64,000 nt of DNA from contig NC_080419.1 of NCBI RefSeq assembly GCF_029873635.1, forward strand, positions 74,326,597-74,390,596. The letters are read 5' to 3'. Below, piece after piece: positions 11,892 to 22,527 of the stretch. Numbering within the stretch: the first letter of the stretch is position 1; each line of letters starts with the position of its first letter. The translations under genes and the position numbers were made by a program. A model generated the notes under the pieces. It was not told the DNA's origin and made no database searches. It saw nothing but the letters and a program-made list of their open reading frames with translations. Source of the DNA: Malania oleifera (Eukaryota > Streptophyta > Magnoliopsida > Santalales > Ximeniaceae).

Positions 11892-12215
11892 CGGCAGGAA
11901 GTTGTTATGCTCAAACACTATACATGAAGTAACAACTGAAGGATTTTGGATTGAGCTATGACATAATTCCTATAAGATGCAACAATACGAGTGTAATAAA
12001 CATTTCAAAGAATCCTAAATTACATTCATGAACCAAACATATAGAAATAAGATATTATTTTCTTTGTGATCATGTGCAAAAAGGAGATGTGACACTTCAG
12101 TTTGTATGCACGAATGAACAATGGGTAGGCATATTCACGAAACCACTTGCGGAAGGTAGGCTTATCCAAATTAGGCGAGAATTAGGTCTGATGCATAGTC
12201 GAGATGTTGCCTAGA
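11892..12215 (+). pseudogene. copia RNase H C-terminal end (resumes from 4260)
   Basis: This completes the Sirevirus RNase H cut at 4260. It shows the expected AGSC...MK*QLKDFGL start, the HIEIRYYFLCDHVQKGDV block, and the final FTKPLAEGRLIQIRRELGL block common to copia polyproteins. Stops occur after MK and after LHS. It ends in TAG near 12213. The copia sequence reads on correctly once the element 4261-11886 and one cgtag copy are removed. Confidence 0.9.
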
Positions 12216-12918
12216 ATTATATTAGATGACATAATTTTGGGGGAGCAACGTCACTTAATATTCATAATTGGTTAAAAATTTCAAATTCGGCTCATTTGTT
12301 CTCATTCGGTATAACATTAATTAACATTTGGCATCAAACTCATATCATGATAAAAGCATATTAACATCCATATGTTAATCCTCACATGATCTTTGAACTT
12401 TAATGACTGTGTTTACTTATCCATGTCTATGAAATTTCTCACACTATGTATGTTCACATTGCAATTTACATTCAACAATACAACATTTGCTTTAGTAAGG
12501 GGGAGAAGTAAAATTTTTCAAATGTGATGGTTGACTAAGTTCAAAACTTTAAGATTAAACAGGGGAGAAGATTATAAAATGATGTCCACTCATGTATTAT
12601 TATTATTATACACCTTTTAGTTAATGTCAAAAGGGGGAGAAGAATCAGGCTATATAGAAAAAATGGGCAAAATGGTTGCCAAAACTAATTATGTAAAGGG
12701 GGAGAAGAAATAGGCTTTATGAGAACAATCACACTATAGCGGAAATGGGCAAAAATGGTTGGCAAAACTGATCGTGTATGAACATTAGCATTTTTCATTT
12801 GGCATTAGCATATTTCATTTTTTGAATATTTAATGCATTATTTGAGGGGGAGCCTTGTTAAGCGTAACCCATTTTATATTTTTGCTCATGTATTTGTCAT
12901 CATCAAAAAGGGGGATAT
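12216..12918 (+). other. Sirevirus 3' spacer with repeated polypurine tracts
   Basis: No coding frame is seen. At least six G-rich polypurine motifs of the form aa(g)ggggagaag occur at about 12496, 12561, 12629, 12696, 12845 and 12906. The last one, directly before the LTR start at 12919, is the likely priming tract. Two of them head a partial tandem duplication (12629-12695 and 12696-12776) that shares 'aggct', 'atgggcaaaa' and 'tggcaaaact'. Multiple polypurine tracts in this position are a known feature of Sireviruses. Confidence 0.75.
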
Positions 12919-15900
12919 TGTTGACTCTATGAGTCCAATCCTGTTTTGATAAGGACAAAGTACTTGGTATTTGATATGTGCATTGAGATCATGAATAGGA
13001 ATAATATTTAGAATGCATAGAAGTATAACAAGTTGTGAAAGCCATGAAGATTAAAGCATACACAACTTGGCACAATCCATGGAACTAAAAGAGTTGAAGA
13101 ATGATGAAATTAGGATAGCTTTCCCAAAAGAGGGGGCGGGGTGAATTGGTTTATTTTAAAATTTTAACCTCTTTTGACTACTTACTTATTTTAATACACC
13201 AACAGGAAAATAAATCAATCAACTAATAACCACAACCAAACCACACCACAAGAAACTGAAAATCTAAACAAACAATCCAATCAATTAAACTATAAAATTC
13301 AAATCATGCAAGATTTGTTAAGCTTTTTGTCAGCTACCCTTTGAATGTTTGCAAACCTGCTATGAATGAAATTTATATTTGCGCTTCTCTTGATTTAAGA
13401 TTTCCACAAATTAACCAACGTACTCACTTTTGGGTTTCCGCAAATGGTTAATTAAAACGTACTTTCTAAATATCAAGAGTCTTCCTTAAATATGATTTTT
13501 AAGCCTTGCAACCTACACTTAGCATACAAAGGAATATGTTGTGCAAAAAATAAAGAGTAAGGAAGAGAGAGACACACAAAGATTTTACGAGGTTCGGCTT
13601 CAACATGGCCTGCGTCCTCGCCCTTGGCAAACCACCAAAGGATTCCACTATCGTAGTTCCTTTACCAGGAAAAACAACACCTTTACAAGCACTCCTTCAA
13701 ATAGGCTAAAGTCTGCCTCTCCAAATGATGTACTCTCGTTCAGTCAATGATCCAACAACCTAGAATCGTCCAATAACTACAAGAGAAATAGTAAGAGGAT
13801 GTGTACAAAGAGTGCTCACACAAAGAGCAAGTTAGTACAATTCAAACCTATGTACTTCAAAATTTAAATATCAAGAAAGAAGTACACTTTGAACCTTCAA
13901 GAATAGAATTCACCAAACTCCCTTTTCTCCAGATGAGAAATCAACAAGTAGAACTTAGGGATTGATGATTAATGATTTCATAACAGCAGCACTTTCAGTT
14001 TACAAAAGTTGAGCAAGTAGGAACTTTGAGAGCAAGAGAGCTTATAACAAAATTTTCAATTCTTGGTGAGTTTTGATTTGGAAAACCATGTATTTATAGG
14101 CTCTCAAAAGAGTTTTTGTATTGCCCAAGTTTACTTGGAGTATTTCCCAAGTTTTTAGAAAATTTGGAGCACAAGCAACTGATATTGAAAAAATAAAACT
14201 TTTTCAAAAATTTTCCCGTTAACAATGTTCAGACGAGTGAACCTTCAAGTTCAATCTTCTGAAGATGCTTAGCTTTTGAAAAAATTGAACTGGATATAGG
14301 GTCACACGACCAAGGTCAATGGTCGGACATCTAAAGTCTCAGATTTAGACGACTAAAGTCAAGGGTCAAATGTCTGAAGAGCTTCTACCAGTTACTATCT
14401 TTCATCTATAATTCTTCAGACGACTGAACTTATTATTTAGACATTTGAAGTAATTCTTCAAATGACCGAAATTGAAGCTCAGTCTTCTGAAGTTGCAACT
14501 TTAGGCTTCTAGGAGTAGAAACTTTAGTCTTCTGAGGTACTTATTTTCTGATTTTTCAATTCCAATTCAAAATATGGTTTGCTCTTTTTATTTATTCTTT
14601 TATAAAACTTTTTTTAGCATTTTTAAATAGATCTCTAAGTCCATACAATTGCCCTAAAGAAGTTCAAAAGATAGTTCAATAGATATTTGACTTTGAAGTA
14701 CTTACATTGTTCTTCCTAAAACCTTATACTCTAAGCTTGAAATCATCCACTTCATATTTGCTTTGAAATCTGTTGAATGTTAGCTTGAGTTGGTTTTAGC
14801 TTCCCACGCTTTGATCAGTATAGTGCTGCTCTGAGCTTCTTTTGAATCACTTGTTAGGTTATATAGCTTGATGGTCCACAATGATCCTTGTTTTCTTGTC
14901 AAAGCTTAAACACCAAAACTCAACCATTCCCAGTTAAAATATCCTTTGTTTGTTTTCACCAAAACTAATTGAAAAGCCCAGTTAGGCAAACAAATGAAGA
15001 TGCAAGCGACAAGTTCAAGATTCTCATGAGAATGGGTATTTAGAACTAATGTATTCACATGTTTCATATGATTTAATTTGAGGCTCAAAATATACCTAGA
15101 CTGACCTTAGGACTCATACATCTCATGAACATCACTAGTGGATATTTATGGATTTAGAGATATTTTTAAAACCCCAGAAAATATTTTATAAAAGTGCAAA
15201 GAAAGTGAGAAAAGCATATTTTTGAAACTAAAAAAGAAAAAATCCAGAAATTGGTCAGTTCAAAAGACCAAACTTCACGTTCAATCGTCTGAAGATTCAA
15301 CTTCAGAAGACTGAAGTAAAGCTCTGTAGACCAAAGATTAAGTTTAGTTGTCTGAAGAATTATTGGTGAAACACAGAACCTAGTAGAAGCACATTAGAAG
15401 ACTGAACTCTCACTTTAGTCGTCTAAACCCGACACTTCAAAAGACTGAACCCTAACCTCAATCATCTAACCCTGTGTCCAGGATAAATTTTCGAAACTCT
15501 AAGGAACTTCAGTCATCAGGGCTCTAACCCTCAATCCTTTGAACCTGCGGGAAAGTTTAAAAATTTAATTTTTAATGAGAGAACACACGAGTTATTTTTT
15601 GATCCAACTATTAAGATTAATTCTAAGGGCAAGGTTACCTATATAATCAATATCTAAACCCTAGTGCCCTATGAAGAAAAAGAAGAGAAAGAACCTTTGG
15701 CAAACGGTTGAGCATATTGTAAGATTAGCACAACTTTGAGAATTCGACTGAGTTCTTTATTAGGATTTCAATTCTTATACTTCAAATCTTAGCTAAAGCT
15801 ACGTTTATCTTCAAAATACTTTATTGTGATTGGTGTGCAATCATTTTGGTATTGAGGTTTGGTAAATCGATCTACTTGTTAATATTTATTCTCATAGAGT

Positions 15901-17001
15901 ATTTTCATCTAAGCTGATTTGATTGTTGATATTTATTCTTAAAAGAGCTTTTCATCTCAAAATACATTATTGAATATTTTTTGAGAGGTTAATCTTGAGT
16001 GTGCATATATTAAATCATTTTTGATAAGATCACTACTTGAGAAAAGCTTTAGCCATTGGTTAAATATTTTTGATTCAAGTAAGTTTTCATTTAAAGACTT
16101 GATATTTTCGATATTACAAAACTACTTGATTTAATATCCTTAGTGTTCATAACTATATATATTATTGAGGGATATTTTCTGAAAAATATTGTATTAGATT
16201 TTGATCTTTGGAAATCATATCATATATATATTTGCATATTACAAAGATCATATCGTGGTTGGATATTTGGAAGAAAACTTATTTTTTTTATCGTTATAAT
16301 ATTCAAGACAAATCTTTTGATAAGTTCACATTTGATATTCGTGCATATAGCAAGTTGAACTCGAACCCTAATTTCTCCAAAGCTTTTACTTATATCATTA
16401 TTTTGGGAGATTTGATATAAAGGGAAATTGTGTGCTAAAGCATATCATTCATTTAACAATTGTATAGTTGCATACATACTGAGCTTCAAGTTTCATCATA
16501 TGGATATGTGTTAGGTTTCAACTGTACTCACTAGGTTTGTTAGAAGCAAATCTTGAGTTGTTTTGCAGGTTAGAAATTATATATTGTAATCATGGTTTGG
16601 GTTGTAAACCGGGTGAGGAGAAAGTCGTGCCTCTTGTAAATAGCAGATGTAAGTCCGTCCCAATTAAAGGAGTAGGCATTTAGTGGAATCCTTGAATGGG
16701 TTGCTCTAGGCAAGAACGTAGGTCGGGTTGGCTGAATCTCGTAAAAATTGTGTTTACCTTCTCTCTTCCCTTACTCTTTTTATTTTCTGCACTACATTTC
16801 ATTACTCGTATTTCAAGGGTGTATTTTTGTATAACCTTGCACGCACTTGATAATTAATTGGGAAAACACTTGTTGATATAATAATTTAAATCTGCTTCAA
16901 ACTCCTACAGTAAATTTATTAAATTTAGAAATAGAAATTTAGTGGTAAATAATTTGAAAGGTTTTTGAAAATACCCAATTCACCCCCCTCTTGGGATTGC
17001 A
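12919..17001 (+). repeat. 3' LTR of the Sirevirus, split by a solo LTR (LTR C)
   Basis: The LTR starts TGTTGACTCTATGAGTCC, the same start as the minus-strand LTR at 24019. It is interrupted at 13100-13104 by a solo LTR, resumes at 14998, and ends near 17001 after the typical caattcacccccctcttggg sequence at about 16978-16996. Without the insert it is about 2.2 kb. A TATA box (ctatataat, 15639-15647) lies downstream of a cluster of short repeats such as cttcagaagactgaa and cgtctgaag (15250-15540). The exact 3' end is uncertain by about 12 bases because the partner LTR is not in the window. Confidence 0.82.
13105..14992 (-). mobile_element. solo Sirevirus-type LTR (LTR D)
   Basis: A 1,888-bp LTR on the minus strand: it begins TGTTTGCCTAACTGGG at 14992 and ends with CTAATTTCA at 13105. 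The 5-bp duplication aatga is present at 13100-13104 and 14993-14997. The terminal 'cccaagagggg' type sequence (13125-13145) and the acgaggttcggc module (13584-13600) match the other LTRs of this group. A TATA box reads cctataaata on the minus strand (14091-14100), with cttcagacgactgaac-like repeats upstream at 14220-14550. It has no interior, so it is a product of LTR-LTR recombination. Confidence 0.92.
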
Positions 17002-17012
17002 CCTAAATTAAA

Positions 17013-17815
17013 AATCCCTATAGTAGCCAACTCTCTTCCATGAACCCGGACTAGACCCCTACTAGAAACCAGAAGGCGTGGATATCTTTCTCTGTCTCTG
17101 CTCCTCAGCCTCCAAATGCTCCCCGGCTTCTGCCATAGCTACTACATCTGTCAACTCGACAGAATCTTGCAATTTCAGTATTGACACTTGCTTATATAAT
17201 TCTCTCCTTAGACCTCTTTCAAACTATCTTACCTTCTTCATCTCGTCTAGAATAATCTACAGGCGAAGCGAGATAACTCAATGAGCTTTGCCGTGTACTG
17301 CTGCACTCTCTGCAATCCCTTCTTCGGGTTCAGGAAATCCTCTATCTTGGCTTCTTTAGATGAGGCTAGGAAGTACCTGTAAAAAAATATCTCCTTAAAT
17401 CACTCTCATGTTATCTCTATAGGCACTCCTCTGCTGCTCAAGAAGTTTCACCACCGTCCACCATCTTTCAGCCTCTCTAGTATATTTATATGTAGCAAAC
17501 AACACTCTCTGCTCCTCAGTACACTATAGCACTGCAAACACTTTTTCAATCTCCTACATCTAGTTTTTAGCAACTATAGGATCAGTTCTTCCTAAAAAAG
17601 CTGGAGGATTCATCTTAATAAACTTCTCAATTGAACTACTGTGGCCTGCAGACAGACCACCGTGCTCTCTGGAGTTCCTAACAATTTTAGCCATGACTTG
17701 CTGAGCCACGCTGCGCGGTACTGAGTCTGAATCACCACCCGCAGTGCCCAAGGGCTCAACACCCTCATTACCACTAGCATAGGTGCTACTACCTCCAGGG
17801 TCCATCTTGAAAAGA
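17013..17815 (-). pseudogene. Ty3/gypsy (Tekay-like) Gag, truncated
   Basis: Reading right to left, Gag starts with Met at 17805 and has an open stretch of about 80 residues ending ...FIKMNPPAFLGRTDPIVAKN, a typical chromovirus gag pattern. It then continues through stops and one frameshift with [29 protein letters not shown] (about 17440-17545). A proline-rich piece with KxPTPSGF and GSSPGSW follows at about 17030-17085. It is cut at about 17013 by the end of the Sirevirus 3' LTR; zinc knuckle, protease and pol would lie beyond the left edge. Gag lies about 300 bp downstream of the primer site at 18108, as expected for this lineage. Confidence 0.85.
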
Positions 17816-18107
17816 CAATAAACTTAGCTTAGGACCCTGTCACCATAACATATCATCTAACTAGTATATTATATCCTTAACTGATTTATCATCCCTGATT
17901 TTAATTCAAGGTTCAATCCTGCAACCTAGATACCCAACCCGACAATAGTTTACTATGAATTTCCTGAAATCATCACCCCAGGAAAGACACACAAACCATA
18001 ACGGAGGTCTTGCATCTGGAATACAAAACAAGACCTCAAATTCCCTTATCCTATACTCTGGTATTGTTACTGCTACGTTATAGAGTCTACAGAACCTAAC
18101 AACCTAG

Positions 18108-18119
18108 GCTTTGATGCCA
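18108..18119 (-). other. primer-binding site, initiator tRNA-Met type
   Basis: On the minus strand the bases TGGCATCAAAGCC follow the LTR end (GTTACA) after a 3-base gap. They resemble the common plant site TGGTATCAGAGC, with transitions at two positions. This fixes the interior of the gypsy element as lying to the left. Confidence 0.75.
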
Positions 18120-18128
18120 AATTGTAAC

Positions 18129-20304
18129 AGTTGGCCTTATAAGGCTTAACATCTTATTTTGATGCTAAAAAACAAGTAGATCTTAACATGCTATGTTAAG
18201 TGATGTATTTTCTGGGCTAAATGAAGAATGCAAGGTTAAAGAGTTCATGAGAGCTTGTACCTCAGATAAGGATGATTATATCAAGCTTGAAGCATGGATT
18301 TAAAGTTTAAAGCCTGAAGATCATGAGAGCATTGATATTAAAGAAATAGCTTCAAAGAATGAAAGCCCGAGTGATCAACATGGAGAGCTCAAAGAAAGAT
18401 GAAACAAGTATAAAGGCCTCAAGGAATTCAAGAATTGAAAAAGTCTAGGAAATTTCATGTAAGTACTTCAAAGAATTTCAATATGGATACATGAAACTCT
18501 TAGGTTAATGTAATGGACCTAGATACCTTTGAAAATACTTGGAAAAATTTTTTATAAGGTCAAAAATTGTTTTAAAAAGGTTAGAATCAGTTTTGGAATG
18601 AAAAGCACCAAAAAGAGGATTTCTCAAATGTTGTCAATTTTTCTACATCTGTATTGATGCACATATTTCTCCATCAAAAAGTCTTTATTTTAAAATTTGT
18701 TCAACATTAAAGTTGTAGGATTTTCTATTAGATTTCATTTGACACCAAGATCATCAAATATGGAGTTATACAGAAAACGTTATGACCAAAATACTGAAAG
18801 GTGCTCGAAGCTGATAGCATGACAGGGGACTATCAGAGCAAAATGAGACATTTGTGCATGTTTGGATGGATGACTAACATCCTACTGCTCCTTTGTTTAA
18901 AATGGATACACGACTGCCCAAAATGGACAGTCATTTATCATGTGGTTGTTATGAATTTTCTCATAAGGGTCAAATTTTTAAATGAGGTTATTTGTGGCTC
19001 AAAACTTATGGAAACTTGGGGAATACTTCAAACCACTTGAGGATCAAGTTATACACTTTTTAAAATCTATAAATAAGCCTCAAATATCATTGACTCAACA
19101 CAACCAAGAATTAAATTCTGAAAAAATTCAAAGTCTATCTCATATTGCTCTCAAATTCTCAAGGCTCTCTCTTGCTCTCAAGCTCACATATTGTGCACGA
19201 ATTCAACTGAGTTTTGCTGATATTCTTCCACCAGAATTATGCTACAAATTCTAAATCTCTCAATCATTCAAAGAATTAATCAGTGATATACTTCCTTGAG
19301 CTTCAAGTTAGTTTCTATATTGTGGTTTACTTTGAAGTATATTAGTTGTGCTGTAATTGGTGTACTAACCAGCTTTTTGAGGAGCAAGTTCTTTGTACGC
19401 ATCTATTTGATCTTTATCTTGTAGATTGAAGATTCCAAGGGTTGTTTGGATAGTTGTCTAAGTAAGGGGATATTGCTTACAGAGGCAGGCTCTAGCCTAG
19501 TTAAGGAGTGACCAGACGAGGGGATATCGTTTGGAGAAGGCGGGCTCCAGCCTTAACCAAGGAGTGTTGTAAAGGTTTGTTCCGCCTGTTAAAGGAATAG
19601 GCTTAGTGAATCCTTTGGTGGTTTACCAAAGGTGAGGATGTAGGCTGGTTATAAGCCAAACCTCGTAAAAATCTTCGTCTCACTCTTTCTTTCTCTACTC
19701 TTTATTTTCAGTACATATTTAAATTGCGTGGATGGTTTAAATTGAAAATCATATATACTACGTATATTTAGGAATCAAGTAAACTTAAAGTTTTATTTTG
19801 ATTTGGGTTGCGGAAACTGAAAGGGAGTACGTTGGTTAAACCATGTCTTACGGAAACCATACGGGAGTACATTACTTGGTTAAACATCCCAAAGATAAAT
19901 TAACTAAGAGTTTATCTGAATTCTAAATATTTGGAAAGGGTGATTGGATTTTATATTGCACATCATATTGAAGAAGCAAATTCATTGATACAAGGCTTGG
20001 TTCAAATTTGGCTAGTATAAACAAACAACCATCTTGAGTTTTTATATTACATAAGTGTTGTGTATTGGCTTGGTTGTTTGCTTTCTAATTATAGTTGATT
20101 GGTTTGGTTCAATGATTGGATGTTTGTATGGTTAAGGATTAAAAAGAAACTAAGTTCTTGAGTGCTTAACAAATTAAACAAATAAGTCAAAAATTGGTTA
20201 AAAGAAATAAAATAAGTTTAAGAATTCTAAAAAGGAAATAAAATAAATTTTTTAAAAGTCCAATTCACACCCCCCCCCCTCTTGGGAAGCTATTCCTAAT
20301 TTCT
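18129..20304 (+). mobile_element. solo Sirevirus-type LTR (LTR A)
   Basis: About 2.18 kb; it starts AGTTGGCCTTATAAGGC, a decayed form of the TGTTGGCCTTACAAGGC start at 25184. It ends shortly after the caattcacacccccc...cttggga sequence (20260-20288). The flanks gtaac (18124-18128) and ataac (20305-20309) form an imperfect duplication. A TATA box (ctataaataa) is at 19067-19076. It carries the gaatcctttggtgg...acgtaggctgg module at 19605-19650. It sits only 6 bases inside the end of the gypsy LTR, so it is younger than that LTR. Confidence 0.85.
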
Positions 20305-20507
20305 ATAACCTGCTTAATTTACTACATAATCAACCACATTAAATGCCTTGATACCAATAACTAATCATATAGCAAAGTCAACCTGAACCTATGGGTAATG
20401 GGGACACACCTGTCATACACAGCGGATACCTAAGTAGCAGTAAATATAAATTTCATTGACCCAACCATAGAATACAATACCAGAGTTACTTATATTCTAC
20501 CATATTA

Positions 20508-20510
<3 letters not shown>

Positions 20511-20562
<52 letters not shown>
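20511..20562. repeat. (TA)n microsatellite
   Basis: An uninterrupted TA dinucleotide run of about 52 bases inside the gypsy LTR. Likely variable in length between individuals. Confidence 0.95.
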
Positions 20563-20566
<4 letters not shown>

Positions 20567-21327
20567 CCTCAAAAGACCAAAAGATAAAACTAGGTTCTTA
20601 CATTAAAAACCTACTGATCCTAGTCCAAAACTCACCCCTCTAGTAGGGTAGAACAACTGCCTCAACGGCATGGAGCTCAGTCCGCCTGTCTTTTTGGGTT
20701 CCCTGAAATGGTTTAAGTTTGAGTGAGGCACTTCTTAGTAAGGGAAATAAAGTAAATATAGTTGTGTGGCAACATGAATATTTGCATGCTATAACAAATA
20801 TATAATACATATTACATACCTGAAAACACTGATAATATCATAATTGAATAAACATACAATTTCATAGTTGTACTAAATCATAATTTATCTCACTATTCAT
20901 AAAATCATCTGATATAACTAGTAGTACTAACATTTACCCAGGATGAATAGCTAGCTGGTATCATGTATTACCCCCCATGACGGGTTGTGCAGCCTGAAGG
21001 CAGGACTCAACAATGGCTAGCTGACCACTACCGGGTCAAAAATGTCCATAAGTATGATGGGCCTGCCACACCCTGTTCTGGACTGTTAGGTGAACGTCTA
21101 CAACTCTACACTGAAAGCTACATCGACTATCCATCTCCCACCCCCTCTACTCGCAGGGGTAGTTAGCGCAAGTATGAATTGAACTGAACTATAGCTACAG
21201 TATCGTACTCCTGAAAACTAATTTGAACTATCATCCGGGTCCTAATAACATATAATACATGATAATATATTGTTTTAACATAAATAGATTGATGGCATTT
21301 TCTAAATTCTGTCACAACATAAATAAT

Positions 21328-21430
21328 CATAGTCTTGTGCCGGATAACATACATAACTGCAGCCTTGCGCTGGATAACATACATAATTGCGGCCTTGCAT
21401 CGGCTATCAATCACGGCCTTGTGCCAAACA
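21328..21430. repeat. 31-bp minisatellite in the gypsy LTR
   Basis: About three and a half degenerate copies of a 31-base unit built from 'gccttgtgccggataacat' and 'acataattg'. The same location in two other Tekay-like LTRs of this window holds different tandem or low-complexity sequence (57080-57430; 58860-59700). Confidence 0.8.
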
Positions 21431-22170
21431 TATCATAAATACTGAACTGAGCATAAGTACTATTTATCATATATTCTGAAATCATAATTTCCTATATTAT
21501 CATGTTATTCCTGAAAATAACTATAAACATGCTTTTTCTGTAAATCTGACTTAACATAATACAATGTACGTGAAATAATATTCATGCCACGCAACTGAAT
21601 AAAATCATGAATTTTGTTTTGAAATCACATTTCCTAACATTTACACCAAAACATATTCTTGTGTAAAAACCGTAATTTCCTATGTATATATATATTTTCC
21701 CAAACATACTCATACATAATACATGTCTTCTGAAAATTAATCTGCTATTAATTAATAATATTTTTCTTGAAAAATTACTGCTTTAGTTTACTCCCTTACC
21801 TGACTACTGGAAAGCCCCTAAAAAGACTAGTCTTACACCCGCAGGGTTCCCTGCTCAACATCCTGAAAACAACATTGGCCCAAACAAAATTTTAGTATTT
21901 CTTCAAATTCTACCTTTTCTAAAATTGTAGAAATGTCAAATACTTAACATAAAGCCTTACCTTGAACTTGGGATGGAGTCCAAGTTAGCCCCACCAATGA
22001 TCTACTCCAGCAGACTTGAAGATAACTTCCCCAGGAGTGGCGTAGCGGCTTCAGATCATCAATCTAGCAAAGAATAGACCCAAAATCTTAGAGATAAAAT
22101 AGAAGGGATGAACAGGAGAGAGAAAATCTGATTTTCTCAAAAAATCTGTGTTAAAATTCAAGTTTTGGGC

Positions 22171-22178
22171 TATTTATA
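22171..22178 (-). promoter_or_regulatory. TATA box of the gypsy LTR
   Basis: TATAAATA on the minus strand, about 280 bases inside the LTR start. Palindrome-like motifs of the type ctcgtcgacgag (22187-22200, and variants to 22375) lie immediately upstream. Confidence 0.6.
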
Positions 22179-22457
22179 CATCTGCCCTCGTCGACGAGAC
22201 ACATCACTTCATTGATGACGATATGAATGGAGTTTGTCGACAAATGCTTATTCCTCATCAACGAAATTCAGTGTTGAAAATAGCCTCTTGGTAACTTCTC
22301 ATCGACGAGACACATGTCCACGTCGATGATCCCATCAAGTGTGTTAGTCGACGAACGCACTGCTTTCGTCAACAAGACCCTTGTTGAATTCCAATTATAA
22401 TTTCTTTTTCTCTCTTTCTCCTATTAGTTAATTAATATAATTCGTCGGGTCTCTACA

Positions 22458-22527
22458 GCAAATCTCCCTCTTCAGGCCCACTCCTGGAATATAATCAATG
22501 AATATGAATTTTGCATACAAATTTAAG
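22458..22527 (-). other. possible polypurine tract and 3' interior of a second gypsy copy
   Basis: On the minus strand the bases directly before the LTR start at 22457 read gaagagggagatttgc, resembling the polypurine tract of Tekay-type elements. As the same LTR also has a primer site on its other side, it may be the shared middle LTR of two tandem elements. The segment is cut at 22527 by a solo LTR, and I cannot recognise coding sequence beyond it. Confidence 0.4.

Larger units (their letters stand above)
1787..17001 (+). mobile_element. Ty1/copia Sirevirus-type element, 5' part missing
   Basis: This is a plus-strand copia element in the order integrase, reverse transcriptase, RNase H, long spacer with several polypurine tracts, and a 3' LTR starting at 12919. 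The long spacer with repeated polypurine motifs and the LTR type fit the Sirevirus (SIRE/Maximus) lineage. It is split by a complete gag-only element (4261-11886) and by a solo LTR in the 3' LTR (13105-14992). Gag, protease and the 5' LTR are not in the window; the minus-strand LTR ending at 1786 lies where they should join. Its right end sits inside a gypsy gag (17013 onward), so the gypsy element is older. I found no envelope-like frame. Many stops and shifts show it is dead. Confidence 0.85.
18123..22457 (-). repeat. Tekay-like gypsy LTR, split by a solo LTR (LTR L)
   Basis: The LTR starts TGTAGAGACCCGACG at 22457 and ends GTTACA at 18123. It is interrupted by the solo LTR at 18129-20304; its own length is about 2.16 kb. 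Visible parts, 5' to 3' on the minus strand, are: a cluster of TCGTCGACGA-like motifs (22187-22375), a TATA box (TATAAATA, 22171-22178), a 31-bp minisatellite (21328-21430), a module with 'cgggttgtgca' (about 20985) shared with the LTRs at 56620 and 57833, and a (TA)n run at 20511-20562. No coding sequence. Confidence 0.82.
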
